The position numbers were made by a program, and so were the translations under genes. Below the pieces are notes generated by a model, which was not told the origin of the DNA, did no database searches, and was given only the letters and a program-made list of their open reading frames with translations. Below are positions 1-14,600 of a stretch of 64,000 bases of DNA, piece after piece. The stretch covers positions 263,773 to 327,772 of the forward strand of contig CAUYUJ010015009.1 in the NCBI GenBank assembly GCA_963575745.1, in the 5' to 3' direction. Within the stretch, counting starts at the first letter, position 1; each line of letters starts with the position of its first letter. This DNA is from Prorocentrum cordatum. Lineage: Eukaryota; Sar; Dinophyceae; Prorocentrales; Prorocentraceae.

Positions 1-52
1 AGGAGGAGGAGGAGCAGGAGCAGGAGGAGGAGGACGAGGACGTGGAGGAGGG
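1..52. repeat. (AGG)n microsatellite
   Basis: Purine-only AGG/GGA triplets with a few GAC/CAG interruptions, running in from the window edge. Bases 53-776 hold no recognisable gene. Bases 90-130 and 650-735 share a dispersed GC-rich motif (CGAGGCGCAGC) that recurs near 38030. Confidence 0.9.
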
Positions 53-782
53 GGTTGAGGAACGAGGCGGCCTGGCTCGGGACGACTCGGGCACCCCCAG
101 AATGCTCTCAACGAGGCGCAGCTGCTGGTAATGACCCAGGGTAGAGAAATCCCCAAAGAGTCAACGACAACTTCCGAATGCCCCCCCCCAAGAGGGGGCG
201 AAGGTGCAGGCAATTCCAGAGCGCTCTGGAACAGCCGCGGCGCCCGATACATCCTCCAGACCCCCTCGGCTCTCCGGGATTCCTGACTTATTCTCACCCG
301 AATTTGTCATCATCGTGGCTTCGTCTTATCCTCTTTGGCATGCAAACGACGGGCCATGAAGACAGCGGGTCTCGGACTCCGAGGCTGGCTCTTCGTCCAG
401 CGGCGCATCCTGACCCTCCTGTGGCCAGGGCAGGGCCCCGAGAGGCCGAACACGCCCAGGCAACCTCAGAACCCCTGCCCACTCGGAACCCCTTTGCTCC
501 ATGCCGAGCCTTACCTTGTTCGGAGGCTGCCACCATGGGGCCAAAGGATTGCACCGCATCGCCGAGGCATCGCCGAGGTGCGTCGCCGATACATCGGCGA
601 TGCAGCGCGATCCTCCGACCCCATCTGCCATAGCGTCGCTCGGCTTTCGGGTCATAACTCGGGCCCCAGCCGGCCGTTCGGGACGATTCGGCACCCCCCT
701 GAACGCTCTCGGCGAGGCGCAGCAGCCGAGGCAAGACTCCCCCAGAGAGGAAGAACGCAATGCGTCAACAGAAGCTGTCGAC

Positions 783-908
783 GGTCTGCGCGGATTTCTT
801 GGATCTGCGCTGGATCCTCCTCCCTTGCGCGCGGAGCGCGCCAGGGGGTAGCGCTGGAGGCGCCACCAGGGGGGGCCCAGCGCAGACCCGAGAAATCCCT
901 CGCGGACC
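783..908. mobile_element. double-hairpin palindromic element, copy 1
   Basis: The ends are imperfect inverted repeats (GCGCGGATTTCTTGGATC on the left, its degenerate complement at 877-908). The centre at 826-866 holds two adjacent GC hairpins, the first GCGCGCGGAGCGCGC. The same design recurs at 29.7, 36.1, 37.1, 58.3 and 62.5 kb. Confidence 0.6.
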
Positions 909-944
909 CCCGAGAGTTTGTGCTTACTCTGTCCTTCTTCTTTT

Positions 945-1001
945 CGGGAGGAGGAGTAGGAGGAGGAGGAGGAGGAGGAGGAGGAGGAGGAGGAGGAGGA
1001 A
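945..1001. repeat. (GGA)n microsatellite
   Basis: About 18 GGA triplets with one TAG interruption. The overlapping poly-Gly and poly-Arg reading frames are not considered genes. Bases 1002-1440 contain nothing recognised. Confidence 0.95.
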
Positions 1002-1439
1002 CGCTCCCCCGAATGATAGGTCGCATCCCGAGGTAGGAACGCCTCCAAGGACCGACGGAAATGCCCGGAAACGTCGCTTCGTGGACTCTTCGAGAGGACT
1101 CCTCGAGAGCGAGGGCGACCAGCCGCCTGTGCGGGCTGCCGAGCCACGCGACAGCACGCAGCTGAGCGCCACGACCGACGAAGAGCGCAGAGGTGCGCAC
1201 ATACTTATGCATACTTATATGTTCTTTCTGCACATACACACATAGATATACATATCCGCTGACGCAATCCTGGGGCGCAAGGCTACGAAGGTGTGTGCGG
1301 CCTGCTATCATGTGTTATGTGTTGTAATTTGTTGCTTGGCCTTTTATCTGTCCAGTCCTGCTTTACTGTCTGCTAGGGGCCCCCGCCGCGCCACCAAACA
1401 GCCAACGGGGGGGTGGTAACCTCAAATCCTGGTTGCTCC

Positions 1440-2040
1440 AGGCCACCCCAGGATTCTCATGGTGACGCCACCGCGCGGCCAGAACGGCCCGAGAGGCCAC
1501 CAAGATTGCCCGAAGCGGCTCCGAAGAGAGCCTCAGGAGCCCAAGACTGCCCAAGATGGCCCCAACATGTCCCACGACGGCCCCAAGATGGCCCAATATG
1601 CATCCAAGAGGCCTCCCAAGAGGGCCCCACGAAACAAAGATCAACGATTTTCCGTTTTGGAAGGTTTTTGGCCTTCTCGCCTTTTCGGCTTTCCGACGCT
1701 CCGACACGGACCAAGAGGTTCCCAAGATCGCCCCACGACGGCCCTAGAAGCTCCCAAAAAGGCCCAAGAGGCCCTCAAGACGACCCCAAGACGGCCGAAG
1801 AGGGCCCCAAGACGGTCCAAGAGGCGCCCCAGACGGCCCAAAAGAGCCCCAAGACCGTCCCAAGAGGGAGTCCACGAACCGAAAACTCGACCTTTCCGCC
1901 CCGAGAGGGCCCCAGGAGGTCCCAAGAGGCCCCCAAGAGGCTCCCAAGAAGCAGTGGAGGACGGGAGGGAGGAGGGACGGGAGCAAGAAGGAGGGAGGGA
2001 CGGGAGTGCAAGAGAGATTCGCAAGAGGGATGTTAACAAG
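1440..2040 (+). repeat. CCCAAGAGG-type minisatellite, block 1
   Basis: Degenerate 11-12 bp units such as GGCCCCAAGACGG repeat throughout. They are interrupted at about 1650-1715 by a T-rich core containing CCTTTTCGGCTTTCCGACGC. Several reading frames stay open only because the repeat lacks stops (Pro/Lys/Arg-rich peptides), so no gene is called. Confidence 0.8.
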
Positions 2041-2269
2041 ACGGAGTGGCAAGGAAGTCTCAGGCGAGAGCGCTGTTCCTGAATCAGTGTGGAAAGGTCC
2101 CGAAGGATTTCAGCGCCGAGAGAGCGATTCGTTGATCCACCACCGTGCCTTCAGCACGTAGTGGTGTGCCCCATGGCTCGTGCAGCCCCGAGAAATCAAG
2201 AGTTACAAAGGCTTAAAGAATGGCTTGGACCGCTGGTTTCACAGGGATCCCCAAGGATTCCCCGGGGCA

Positions 2270-2830
2270 GCGCAGCTGGCTCAAGGGGGCCCGAAGACGG
2301 TCCAGGAGGGTACCGAAGCGCCGCACGATCAGTCCAAGACGTTCAAGATGGTCTCCAGTCGGCCGAGAAAGCGCCCAGCACGTCCCAAGAGAACTCCAAG
2401 AGCCGTCCCAAGAGCGCTCACAGAGTCCAACATGACTGTTTTTCCATAGGTTTTTCAGTGTTTTTTGGGCTCTCGACTTTTCGAGCGTCCAACGCTCCAT
2501 GACGGCCCAAGGGGCCCCCAAGACCGCTCCAAGACTGCCCAAGAGGCACCCAAGAGGGCTTCCAGACGGCGCATGAGGGCTCCAAGACGGCCACAGAGGC
2601 GCCCAGGACGGCTGAAGAGAACCCAAGGACAGCCCCAAAAGAGGAACACGAACGGAAAATCAGAGTCTTCCGCCCCAAGGGGCCCCCATGAGGCCCCAAG
2701 AAGACGCCAAGAGGCCCCTGAAGAGGTCCGGAGAGACCCCCAAAATGCCCTCAAGAGGCCTCAAAACGGCTCCCGAGAGGCCTCCAAACAGCCCCTAAGA
2801 GGCCCCCCCGCGACATCCCAACGAACATCC
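2270..2830 (+). repeat. CCCAAGAGG-type minisatellite, block 2
   Basis: Same unit as block 1, again split by a T-rich core at about 2437-2510 that includes CGACTTTTCGAGCGTCC. The flank-core-flank layout matches blocks at 1.4, 5.6, 6.1 and 32.4 kb. Confidence 0.8.
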
Positions 2831-4381
2831 TAGAGGCCTATGACCCACAACCCAGGCACGGTGGCGGGATGGGCTGAAGGCAGATACATGTAAAGAAGTC
2901 TGAGGCGATAACACAATTCCTGTATGAATTGCAAGAAAAGCCCGAGCGAACGCTCGATTTCTCAATACATCGTGGGGAAGTATCAAGTGGGAACCGCTGT
3001 TGTGGTAAACCAGGGGCCGAAGACACAGTCTGAGGCGCAATATTTTCGTTTGTAAAAAAACAGGGTGCGAGCCCTGGGAGGGGCATTTCGATCGAGAAAA
3101 CACAGTGGGAACTTGCAGGAATAATCAACAATAATTAGCATGTAGAAGTTAGCATGCAGATATCGCTTTAATCCTGATGCGCCATGCATCCACATGCCAT
3201 ATGCATCCATCATGATGCCATCTCCTTCTTGGGAGAACTATTCGTCAAAAGGAGGCCGGTATTCTCTCCCCCAAATCTCCCAATAATGGAGGTGGAACCG
3301 ACGCCTCTCCCGACACACTTCATGACCTTCATCCGAGAAGTATCACAAGGACCCGTTCACTTCCCAAGTAGTCGGCCTTCCCGCTCCAGAAGGTCCCAAG
3401 ATGGTCTGCAAGATGTACTCCAATACGGCTGCGATGGCCCCAAGAGGGCCCCAGGAGGCCTAAAATGTTTGAGAGAACGCGATCCGCCGTCGCTTGGCTG
3501 CAAAACATCCCCCACCGTCTCCAGGAACCCGTTGGGGGGGAGGGATGGCCCATTGCCGTGCAAAACATCCCCCCCGCCTCCATGAACCGTTGCTCGTCGA
3601 CCGCGCGCCTGCAGCCCGACAGGAGGCCAGTCGCATCTTTGGGCAAACCTTCGACTCCAGATCACTGACTCCCCAAACTACTGCTGTAGTATTTTGTCCC
3701 GCTTCCGCGGGAAACGGTGGCGGGCGCGCCCGGCGCGAATCCTGGTCAAGCGAAGTAGCAATCTTGGCTGCGGCGAGTGGAACAGACACTGGGCACAACA
3801 TGCCATCCCAGGGATGGGGGTGAGCCCCTCCGCCTCCCCCTCCTCGGACACCCCCCCCCCAGCTCCTCCCGGAACTCGCGTCGGGGGCGGCAGGAGGACG
3901 AGCGCTGCTCCCGAGAGCTACGACGACGACGCCGACGACGAGCAGGGCGTCCACTCGGGCGGTCGGGCAGAACACCAGCCGTCCGCCGATCTCCGCTTGC
4001 CGGGGTTGCAAAGGCGTGTGAGATGATTGGCTGTCCCCCTCACCGTTTCCGCTCCCCTGGGGTCTGAAATTCGATTGGAGGGGGGTGGTCCTGGGCCCAC
4101 CAACGCTCCCCCAGGGCCTCTGGAGCCTCCACTGGAGCCTATTGCGCACAAGAGTCCTCGAAGTCGACCAAGATAGCCTCAAGAGACGCCCCCAGGTCCC
4201 CAGGAGGCCTCAAAAGGCCGTCCTTTGACTTCATTCCTCTTCTGGGGGTTGGCGGATTGGCGCAAGCCTCTTGAATAAACTGCGCTCTGCAATATGGCCG
4301 ACGAATGCATATGCCACCAACGATGCGGGTCGGGCGGGCGGGACATGAAATGCAACACGACGACGACGCCGACGTCGAGGA
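2831..4381. other. gene-free interval with a two-copy repeat
   Basis: No coding region is recognised. Two near copies of a segment starting GCAAAACATCCCCC lie at about 3499 and 3557. An acidic/basic triplet run (GACGAC) sits at 3911-3940. The overlapping ORFs are short and compositionally biased. Confidence 0.6.
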
Positions 4382-4912
4382 GGGCTCGATCCAGCTCTTA
4401 CATAATCATGCTGCTGGGGTTGGATCTAGCTATAATGGAATCCTACAGGGCTGGATCCAGCCCTAATTGAATCCTACAACGGCCCGATCCAGCTCTAATA
4501 GAGCCTCACTAGGGCTGGATCCACCTCTACTGGAATCCTACAGCGGTTCGATCCAGCTCCAATCGAATCCTGCCACTAGAGCTGGATCCAGCTCTACTAG
4601 AACCCTCTACAAATGCTCGATCCAGCTCTAATGAAGTCCTACTTGGGCTGAAACCCACCAATTGGATCCTACGAAGGGCTCGAGCCAGCTTTAATAGAAC
4701 CCTATTTGGGCTCGACCCCGTCCGACCTTAATGGGATCCCACCATGGGCTGGAGCCAGCTCTCATAAACCCTACTTGGGCTCGCTCCAACTCTACTCTGA
4801 TCATGCTATGGTCTGGGTGTAGCTCTAGAAGAGTCCCACTGAGGCTCGACCCAGCTTTTATGCACCCCTACAAGTGCTCGATCCAGCTTTAGTAGCATCA
4901 CACTAGCGCTCA
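4382..4912. repeat. ~32-bp minisatellite with GGATCC palindromes
   Basis: About 16 degenerate units of roughly 32 bp run end to end, with a consensus like GGCTGGATCCAGCTCTAAT followed by GAATCCTAC. Many units contain the palindrome CTGGATCCAG. Divergence between units is high, so the array is old. Confidence 0.85.
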
Positions 4913-5005
4913 GTTGCGTCGTCGTCGTCGCCGCCGTCGTGGTCGTGGTCGTAGTGGTGGTGGTGGTGGCGGTGGTGATCGTCGTCGTCGTCGTCGTCGC
5001 CGGCA
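4913..5005. repeat. (CGT)n microsatellite
   Basis: CGT/GGT/CGC triplets directly abut the 32-bp array. Bases 5006-5610 hold G-runs and C-runs (5030-5130) and an unremarkable stretch without a recognised gene. Confidence 0.85.
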
Positions 5006-5610
5006 TCGTCGTCGCCCTTGGCGCCCCCCCCTTCCCCTGGGTTGTAGCTGGGGCGGGGGGTCTCTGACCTCTCCCCCCACCAACTCGAACCGGGGGCGGG
5101 GGTGGGGCGGGAGGGTCCATTCCCCCCCCGAGTTCGGAGCGGAAGGCTATCTTACATCCCCCCTGGTTCGAACCTGACGGGAGGGAGGGGCTTGCCAGAA
5201 GCGGCAGAAAGCGCTCTTTCAGATGTCTCCTTGTGCTCGCATACCTTTTTCCCGACCAACACTTGCACCTCTTTCCCGACCCGCACTTGCCGGTCCGCCT
5301 TGTTATCCTCATCTCTGCTGGTCCACAGGGTGGGTCGCAGGTCCGCCTTCTCATCTCCATCTTCTCTCACACCACAGCACACTTGAAACCACGTCTCTGG
5401 CATTGCAAAACTTGGCATTCGAAACTATTCGCTTCTAAAGTCCTCGTCTTAATTCCTCCTTGCGCAGACAACTTCCTTCCACTTGTCTTCGACCGCATTA
5501 TGGTTCGCTTATTTCCAGGGTTGGGTGGGTGGCAGCGAGCACCCCCGCCCCCTCCCCTGCTTCGAGCACAGAAGGCTATTGAAAACACATGTTCTGCATG
5601 CAGATGGCCT

Positions 5611-5890
5611 CAAGATCGCCCAATGACGGCCTAAGAGGCCTCCAGGACGGCCCGAAGAGGTCAAATCATGGATCTTCCTCAATTTGCAAGATTTGGGCGT
5701 TTGCTCGTTTTCGGCTTTCTGACGGCCCAAGACGGCCTAAGAGGCCACCAAGATGGCCCCAAGGGCGCCCGCCTAAGAAGCCTCCGAGATGGCCCCGGGC
5801 CCCTGGCGGCCAAATAATGCCTCAAGAAGGCTCCAAAACGGCCCATGAGACCTGGGCCGGCATGGAAACGGAAAGAACGCCTCAGGAACT
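5611..5890 (+). repeat. CCCAAGAGG-type minisatellite, block 3
   Basis: Units such as GGCCCAAGACGGCC flank a T-rich core at about 5665-5735 containing GTTTTCGGCTTTCTGACGG. It belongs to the family seen at 1.4 and 2.3 kb. Confidence 0.75.
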
Positions 5891-5920
5891 GGCCCGAGAG
5901 GACTCATGGCACCCTTCGCT

Positions 5921-6118
5921 CTTGGGAGCCTTGGTGTGAAGAGCTTGTCACGTCGCCGCTCTCCGTTGGGAGCCCTGGTGTTCAGAGACTTTTACGTTGC
6001 CGCTCGCTCTTGGGAGCCTCGGTGTGACGAGCTTTTTACGTCACCGCGCTCTGGGGAGCCTTGGTGCCAAGAGCTTGTTACGTCACCGCTCGCTGATGGG
6101 AGCCATGGTGTTCTTGAG
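5921..6118. repeat. ~43-bp tandem repeat, about 4.5 copies
   Basis: Units begin TTGGGAGCCTTGGTG and end near ACGTCACCGCTCGC. They occur at about 5921, 5970, 6017 and 6057, with a partial fifth at about 6098. Confidence 0.8.
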
Positions 6119-6720
6119 CGTCTCGTGGGCCTCTCGTTGGGGTCTTCTTGGGGCCCTGTGGGTGCCCTTTTGGGGCAATTTTGGGCCGTCTTGGGGCCCT
6201 GTGGGGCCGTCTAGGGGCGTCTTGGAGGCCTTTGGCCGTCTTGGGGGCTCTCTTGGGGGCCTCTTGGGGCCCTCTTGGGGCTCTCTTGGGGCCCTCTTGG
6301 GAGCCTCTTGGGGCCGTCCTGGGGCCATCCTGGGCCGTCTTGTGGCCCTTGTGGGCCGTTGACCCCTCTGGGGCTGTCTTGGGGCCCTCTTGGGCCGTTT
6401 TCGGGCCCTTTCGGGGGCCTCTTGGGCCGCCTTGGGGCGATCTTTGGAGCCTCGTGGGCCGTTTTGGACCGCTCTTGGTCCGAAAGGGCAAGAACCCCTT
6501 CAAACCTGCAAATATCATAGAACAATCAATGTGTCTTGCCACTGGGGGCCCTCTCGGGGGCTCTCTGGAGGGCCTCTGGAGTCGTTTTGAGGCTCTCTTG
6601 GAATGTCTGGAGGCCACCTGAGGCTCTCCCTGGGGCCGTCTTGGTGCCCCCTTGGGTCGTCCGGGGGCCCTCTTGGGCCGTCCTGGAGCCCTTGGGCCGC
6701 GTCACTCGAAGCCATACGAA
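6119..6720 (-). repeat. CCCAAGAGG-type minisatellite, block 4 (inverted)
   Basis: The same family as block 1 but in opposite orientation, here read as GGCCCTCTTGGGGCC. A core at about 6470-6545 again interrupts the units. Orientation differs from all other blocks in the window. Confidence 0.75.
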
Positions 6721-6767
6721 GAAACGGGCCATGGGAGCCGCCCAGGAACGGCTCCATAGGGGACCGT

Positions 6768-6894
6768 ATGCGAACCCTACCCCTGCACCCCACGATTTCT
6801 GAGGGGGAGGGTGGGGTTCACTTTGCTTCGGAGCTCCCGAACGCAGTGACCCCCCCCCCTCAGAAATCGTGGGGGGTAGGGGTCGGGTTCGCAT
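6768..6894. repeat. long inverted repeat (hairpin)
   Basis: The left arm at about 6768-6806 begins ATGCGAACCCTACCCCTG and the right arm at about 6855-6894 is its near complement, ending GGGTCGGGTTCGCAT. Arms are about 40 bp around a loop of about 48 bp. It could be a foldback/MITE remnant. Confidence 0.75.
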
Positions 6895-7014
6895 GTGGCC
6901 TCCTAGCTTCACTCGAAAGGGGGTGCAACCGAAGACGAAGTGGGCAGGTATCGAGGGTTGGAGTACACGGAATGCAAGACACGCGTGCTGGTAAGAGCGA
7001 AAAAGCTGAAAATG

Positions 7015-7047
<33 letters not shown>

Positions 7048-7048
7048 G
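7015..7048. repeat. (TTG)n microsatellite
   Basis: About 11 TTG units preceded by AAAATGATTG. The same lead-in precedes a (TTG)n tract at 28096, so both may mark the tail of one dispersed element. Confidence 0.9.
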
Positions 7049-7830
7049 AACATTATTACTTCTAAAGAAATATTATTGTTGAGACCCCTGGTGCGCGACC
7101 CCCCTCCAAAACCTAGGCCGCAGCCTCATTTCCTTCATTTTCTAGCGAAAGCTTCAGAAAAGTGGATTGTGTCCGGATCCGGTTGTTTTGTTGTAATCCG
7201 TTTTCCCTTGCAAAAAACACTATAAAATGAAATTTCTTGTTCTTACTTGATCAAATTTCAAGAATCCCTTGCAAAAAATAAGGTAAAGTGGACATTCGTG
7301 CGCGCAAGACGAAATCCTTCCAAAACCTTAGGTTTCGTAGCGATTTTAACATAAAAACATCAAAAACCCAATGGTTTTTTAAGAAAAAAATGTCAAAATG
7401 TCATCCCGCGCGCTCTTGCGGATTCGTAGGAAAACCAACACTTTTTAAACATTTCTGTCAAACGGGCTTTTGCGAGCAACTTTTTCGAACTTCTGCGACA
7501 ACGGTTGCGCACCTGCCAGGGCCATCATCCCTGTCAAATAATACCATGCGGGACACATTCGTTTTTTCTTCGCGCGCGCACGCCGAAATCTCCAAAAACC
7601 ATTGGGTTCTTAAGAATTTTAGCACCGCGCATCATAAAATCACACGAATCGCACCGTAGGTCCTCGAAAAACACCTGCACGACTTTTCAAAATTTCTACC
7701 CGCGCGCGCTGTCCGAATCCTAAAAAAACCAATGGTTTTCCAACATTTATGTTACATGAGCTCGCGCGAGCTACTTTCGCACGCTCTTGCAACGGGGTTC
7801 GCGCGCCTGCCAGGGGCCAGAATCCCTTGC
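7049..7830. other. AT-richer gene-free interval
   Basis: Composition drops well below the surrounding GC. Loose repeats of a CGCGCGC plus CCAAAAACCCAATGG motif occur near 7303, 7573 and 7700. No coding region is recognised. Confidence 0.5.
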
Positions 7831-7957
7831 GGTTGCGCCATATGTTGCGCCCTCGGCCGCCGAGAATAAAACGCCCCCCTATTGGTTGCGCCATAGGTTG
7901 CGCCCTCGGCCGCCGAGAATAAAACGTCCCCCTACTGGTTGCGCCATAGGTTGCCCC
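7831..7957. repeat. 53-bp tandem repeat, 2.4 copies
   Basis: Units start GGTTGCGCCATAGGTTGCGC at 7831, 7884 and 7937 and are almost identical. A minisatellite block of the CCCAAGAGG family follows at 7958-8120. Confidence 0.9.
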
Positions 7958-8144
7958 AGGAGGCCTTCAAGAGGCCCCAAGAGCCCGCCGTGAGGACCCA
8001 ATAAGCCCCCAAGAGGCCCCAAGATGCTTCCAAGAAGCCCCCCAAAGCCCCTCAAGAGGACCCCAAGCGGCGCCAGGAGGCTTCCCCCCTTCCCCAAGAG
8101 GACCCCAAGCGGCCCCAGGAAGCCTCCGACTGATCACTGGCACA

Positions 8145-8166
8145 TCCGTAGCCATCTCGGATCAAG
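8145..8166 (+). other. relict dinoflagellate spliced leader (DinoSL)
   Basis: CCGTAGCCATCTCGG continuing ATCAAG matches the known 22-nt DinoSL at 18 of its last 21 positions; the mismatches are two T-to-C and one C-to-A. It lies 26 bp before the ATG at 8193. Such relics are the known footprint of dinoflagellate genes copied back from trans-spliced mRNA. Confidence 0.8.
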
Positions 8167-8192
8167 GTATCGCCTGTGTTCTTGGATGGTCC

Positions 8193-11658
<3,466 letters not shown>

Positions 11659-11677
11659 TATCGAGAACCGCAGCTCC

Positions 11678-14600
11678 TTGAACCTGTCCTCCTACGACCT
11701 CTTTGTGGTCATGAAAGGTATCGAGTGTGCCATGTATCCCGTCTTGTACCCGACCACGGACTTCACAGATACGGGTATAATGGAGCACTACTATGCCGAG
11801 ACCCAGGACAGCGCGAACCGTGTGGTATCCATCGGCCTGTCTTGGACTCGGAAGGTGCTGTCCAGTGCCCGCGTATATGGCGAGCAGCGGGACCTGCCGT
11901 TCTTCCTGTACGAGAAGCACTTGGCGAACAAGTATTTCAATGCACAAGTCCGTGCCAAGAGCCTCGGCGTCACTGGGGATGTCATGTCTCGGGACTCGCA
12001 GGCGTCTGCGGGGTATTGGGAGATTGTGCAAGACTCCCTCGCTGATCTTGTGCGTATCATGCTCGTGCGCTGCTACGACGAGAAGAATTATGAGGCCCTG
12101 TATCAACACTGCCGGAATCTTCGGGGACAGGTCTGGCTGTGCGCGTTTCCGAACTTGTTCATCACCATCGCGCCCGCGGAGTGGAAGTTCCCGAGGCCGT
12201 ATTTCATGGAGCCGTACCTTCGCTGTATTTTTGCTGGTGCGTATATGATGTCACTTCATATGTACTACCTGGTTCGCTGTATCTGGCTGTTCCTGGCGAA
12301 CCGCTGGGGCCACAAGTACTTCATCGTTTACGAGTGGTGTATGAAGACCGAGTACCAAGGCCGTGGCACCCCGCACTGGCACATCTGCGCGTGGGTTGTA
12401 TGCTTTGGGCTGTTGCAGTATCTCCAGGGGCGCACCGGGACGGCTGTCGTGTCGGCATTCGTCAAGTTCCTCTCGCTTGTATTCTGCGCCGAGATAGATG
12501 TTCAGATAGGCAACGGCCGGCTCAACTACATTTCAGGGTATGTCGCGAAGGACCACGATGCCGTCGACGTCGGGCTCGGCGAGTATGTGCAGAAGAATGC
12601 GAACAGCTCCTGGCTGACCGCGTATCGCTTGCTCAGCAAGAGCAGCCCGTGCCTGCCGGAAGTGGCCATCCGTTTGGCGCAACTGTCGGAGTTTGAGCGG
12701 TCCTACTCTCATGTATTGCTGTATCCACCGCAGCCGGCAGCCATGGTGAATTACGACGGGCGGCAGGGTAACTTTTCCTCGAGGATGTATGGCTTTTACC
12801 TTCAGGAGAAGAGGGAGCAGCTGGTCGCAGGGGTTCCCGTATCGGACAGTTTCTTGGTATGGCACCGTGGCAGGGAGTATGATTCCTGCAACCACTGCGT
12901 GCATTTCCGTGGCGGCCGACATAATCAAAGGTATGAACCTACGCAAGTGGTCGCCTGCAGGTATTGGTACGAGCTGACGGACGGGTACTGGGGCCAGCAT
13001 TCACTGACTATGCTGCCACATGTATACGCTTCACAATTACTCCCTCGGACGTTCAAACACCTGGACAGTATGAAGAATTTCGTGGGCATGATCGAGTATC
13101 TCATGTCCTGGAATTGGTCCGGCACTGTTGGTATCGTGGAGACGTCGTGTGATCTCAAATTCCACACTCAAGCGCTGCCGATGCGAGTGGGCGATGATGG
13201 CCAGATACTCACATTCGGCTCTGAGTATACTGCAGGAGAGCCTGTATTTGCCAATGACAGGGCAGCATTCGAGTATCTGCTCTCGCTGGCCCGACGCGAT
13301 CTGCAATTTCGCGGTATGCGCGATGAGCGTGTCGGCTGCTTTGAGCAGAAGCAACACGCGAATTTTCTGCTGTATCAGCGTGTTGCTCGATGCAATAACG
13401 AGCCAGAGTATGAGTGCCTTCGGCAGGAGTGGGATACCTTGAACAGGCCGAAGTATCAGCAGCGCACGTGGAGCCCAGAGCAGGCTGATGCCATCGAGCG
13501 GGTCAAGAAGGCTGTATCGCTGGAGGACGAGGAGGAGAAGCAGAACAGCAAGCGTTTCTTGTATATCTCTGGACCGCCCGGCAGTGGGAAGACGGCAGTA
13601 TTGTTGGAGCTGGCCATTTGGGCATGTGAGTCTCTTCAGGTTTTGATCGTGTGCCCCACCGGGTATCTCGTGCACCAGTACAAGTCCAAGCTGCCCGACA
13701 GACCTGGTATCGAGAATATCCGAGTGGACACGATACAAGGAGTCTTGAAGTATAAGAGGGCCGGCAAGGACGGCAAGGTCCGCTGGGCCCCACCCTCGGC
13801 TTTGAGAAGTATTGATTTGATTCTTTGCGATGAAGGGAGCCAGTATGAAGACCAGGAATGGATGCGGTTTTTCGCCTCGGTGCGGGAGCAGCCGCACAAA
13901 CCCTTCACTGGTATCGTGGCCGATTTTAAGCAGTTGCAGCCAGTATTGAGCGGGGGCCAGTGCGAGCACTTCTGCAACCAAATGGACAAGGTCGACTTGA
14001 AGACCGTGTATCGCACCGCTGACAAGCAGCACTTGGTTTTCCTGAATCGTATACGTGAGGCTCAGCCAGATCGAGCGGTTTTGACTGAGTATTTTGGAGA
14101 CCGCCACTGGCATCATGAGTCCTTGGAGGCCTGTGTTGAGCGCGGTATGGCGTTGGCGGCGGAGAAAGGGCATCCGTTTTCTTGGCTCACGTGTACGAAC
14201 GCGGGCTCGGCGGAGGTATGCAGAGCGGCGCTGGCATTACTCGGCATTAGTGAGGCCGATCTGAAAAAGGGTGGGTATTGCGACCCGACCACGAAGTCCG
14301 ACTTACGCATTCTGGCCAGACCTGGTATCGTCATTCGCCTGAGTCGGAACTTTGACAAACAGCGGGGCTTTGTGAATGGGGCGTTGGCCACGGTATGCGA
14401 GTCGCTTCGTGGAAACTCAGTGTTTACAGCCAGGCTGGTGGGTACGGGCAACATGGTATTGGTGCACCCCATCGAGGAGAACGGAGAGGTATTCCTGCCT
14501 TGCTGCTACGGGTATGCGACCACGGTGCGTCGAGCGCAGGGCGCGGATCTCTTTCACGGCTGTGTATATTTCGAGCAGAAGAAGAGAGTGGCTACGAGAG

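Noticed and set aside
1457-2082. Pro/Lys/Arg-rich or Leu/Trp/Gly-rich proteins in the minisatellite blocks
   Set aside because: Several frames on both strands are open at once because the 11-12 bp repeat lacks stop codons.
2268-2285. DinoSL relic at GCTGGCTCAAG
   Set aside because: Only the last nine or so bases match, inside a CCCAAGAGG repeat; expected by chance.
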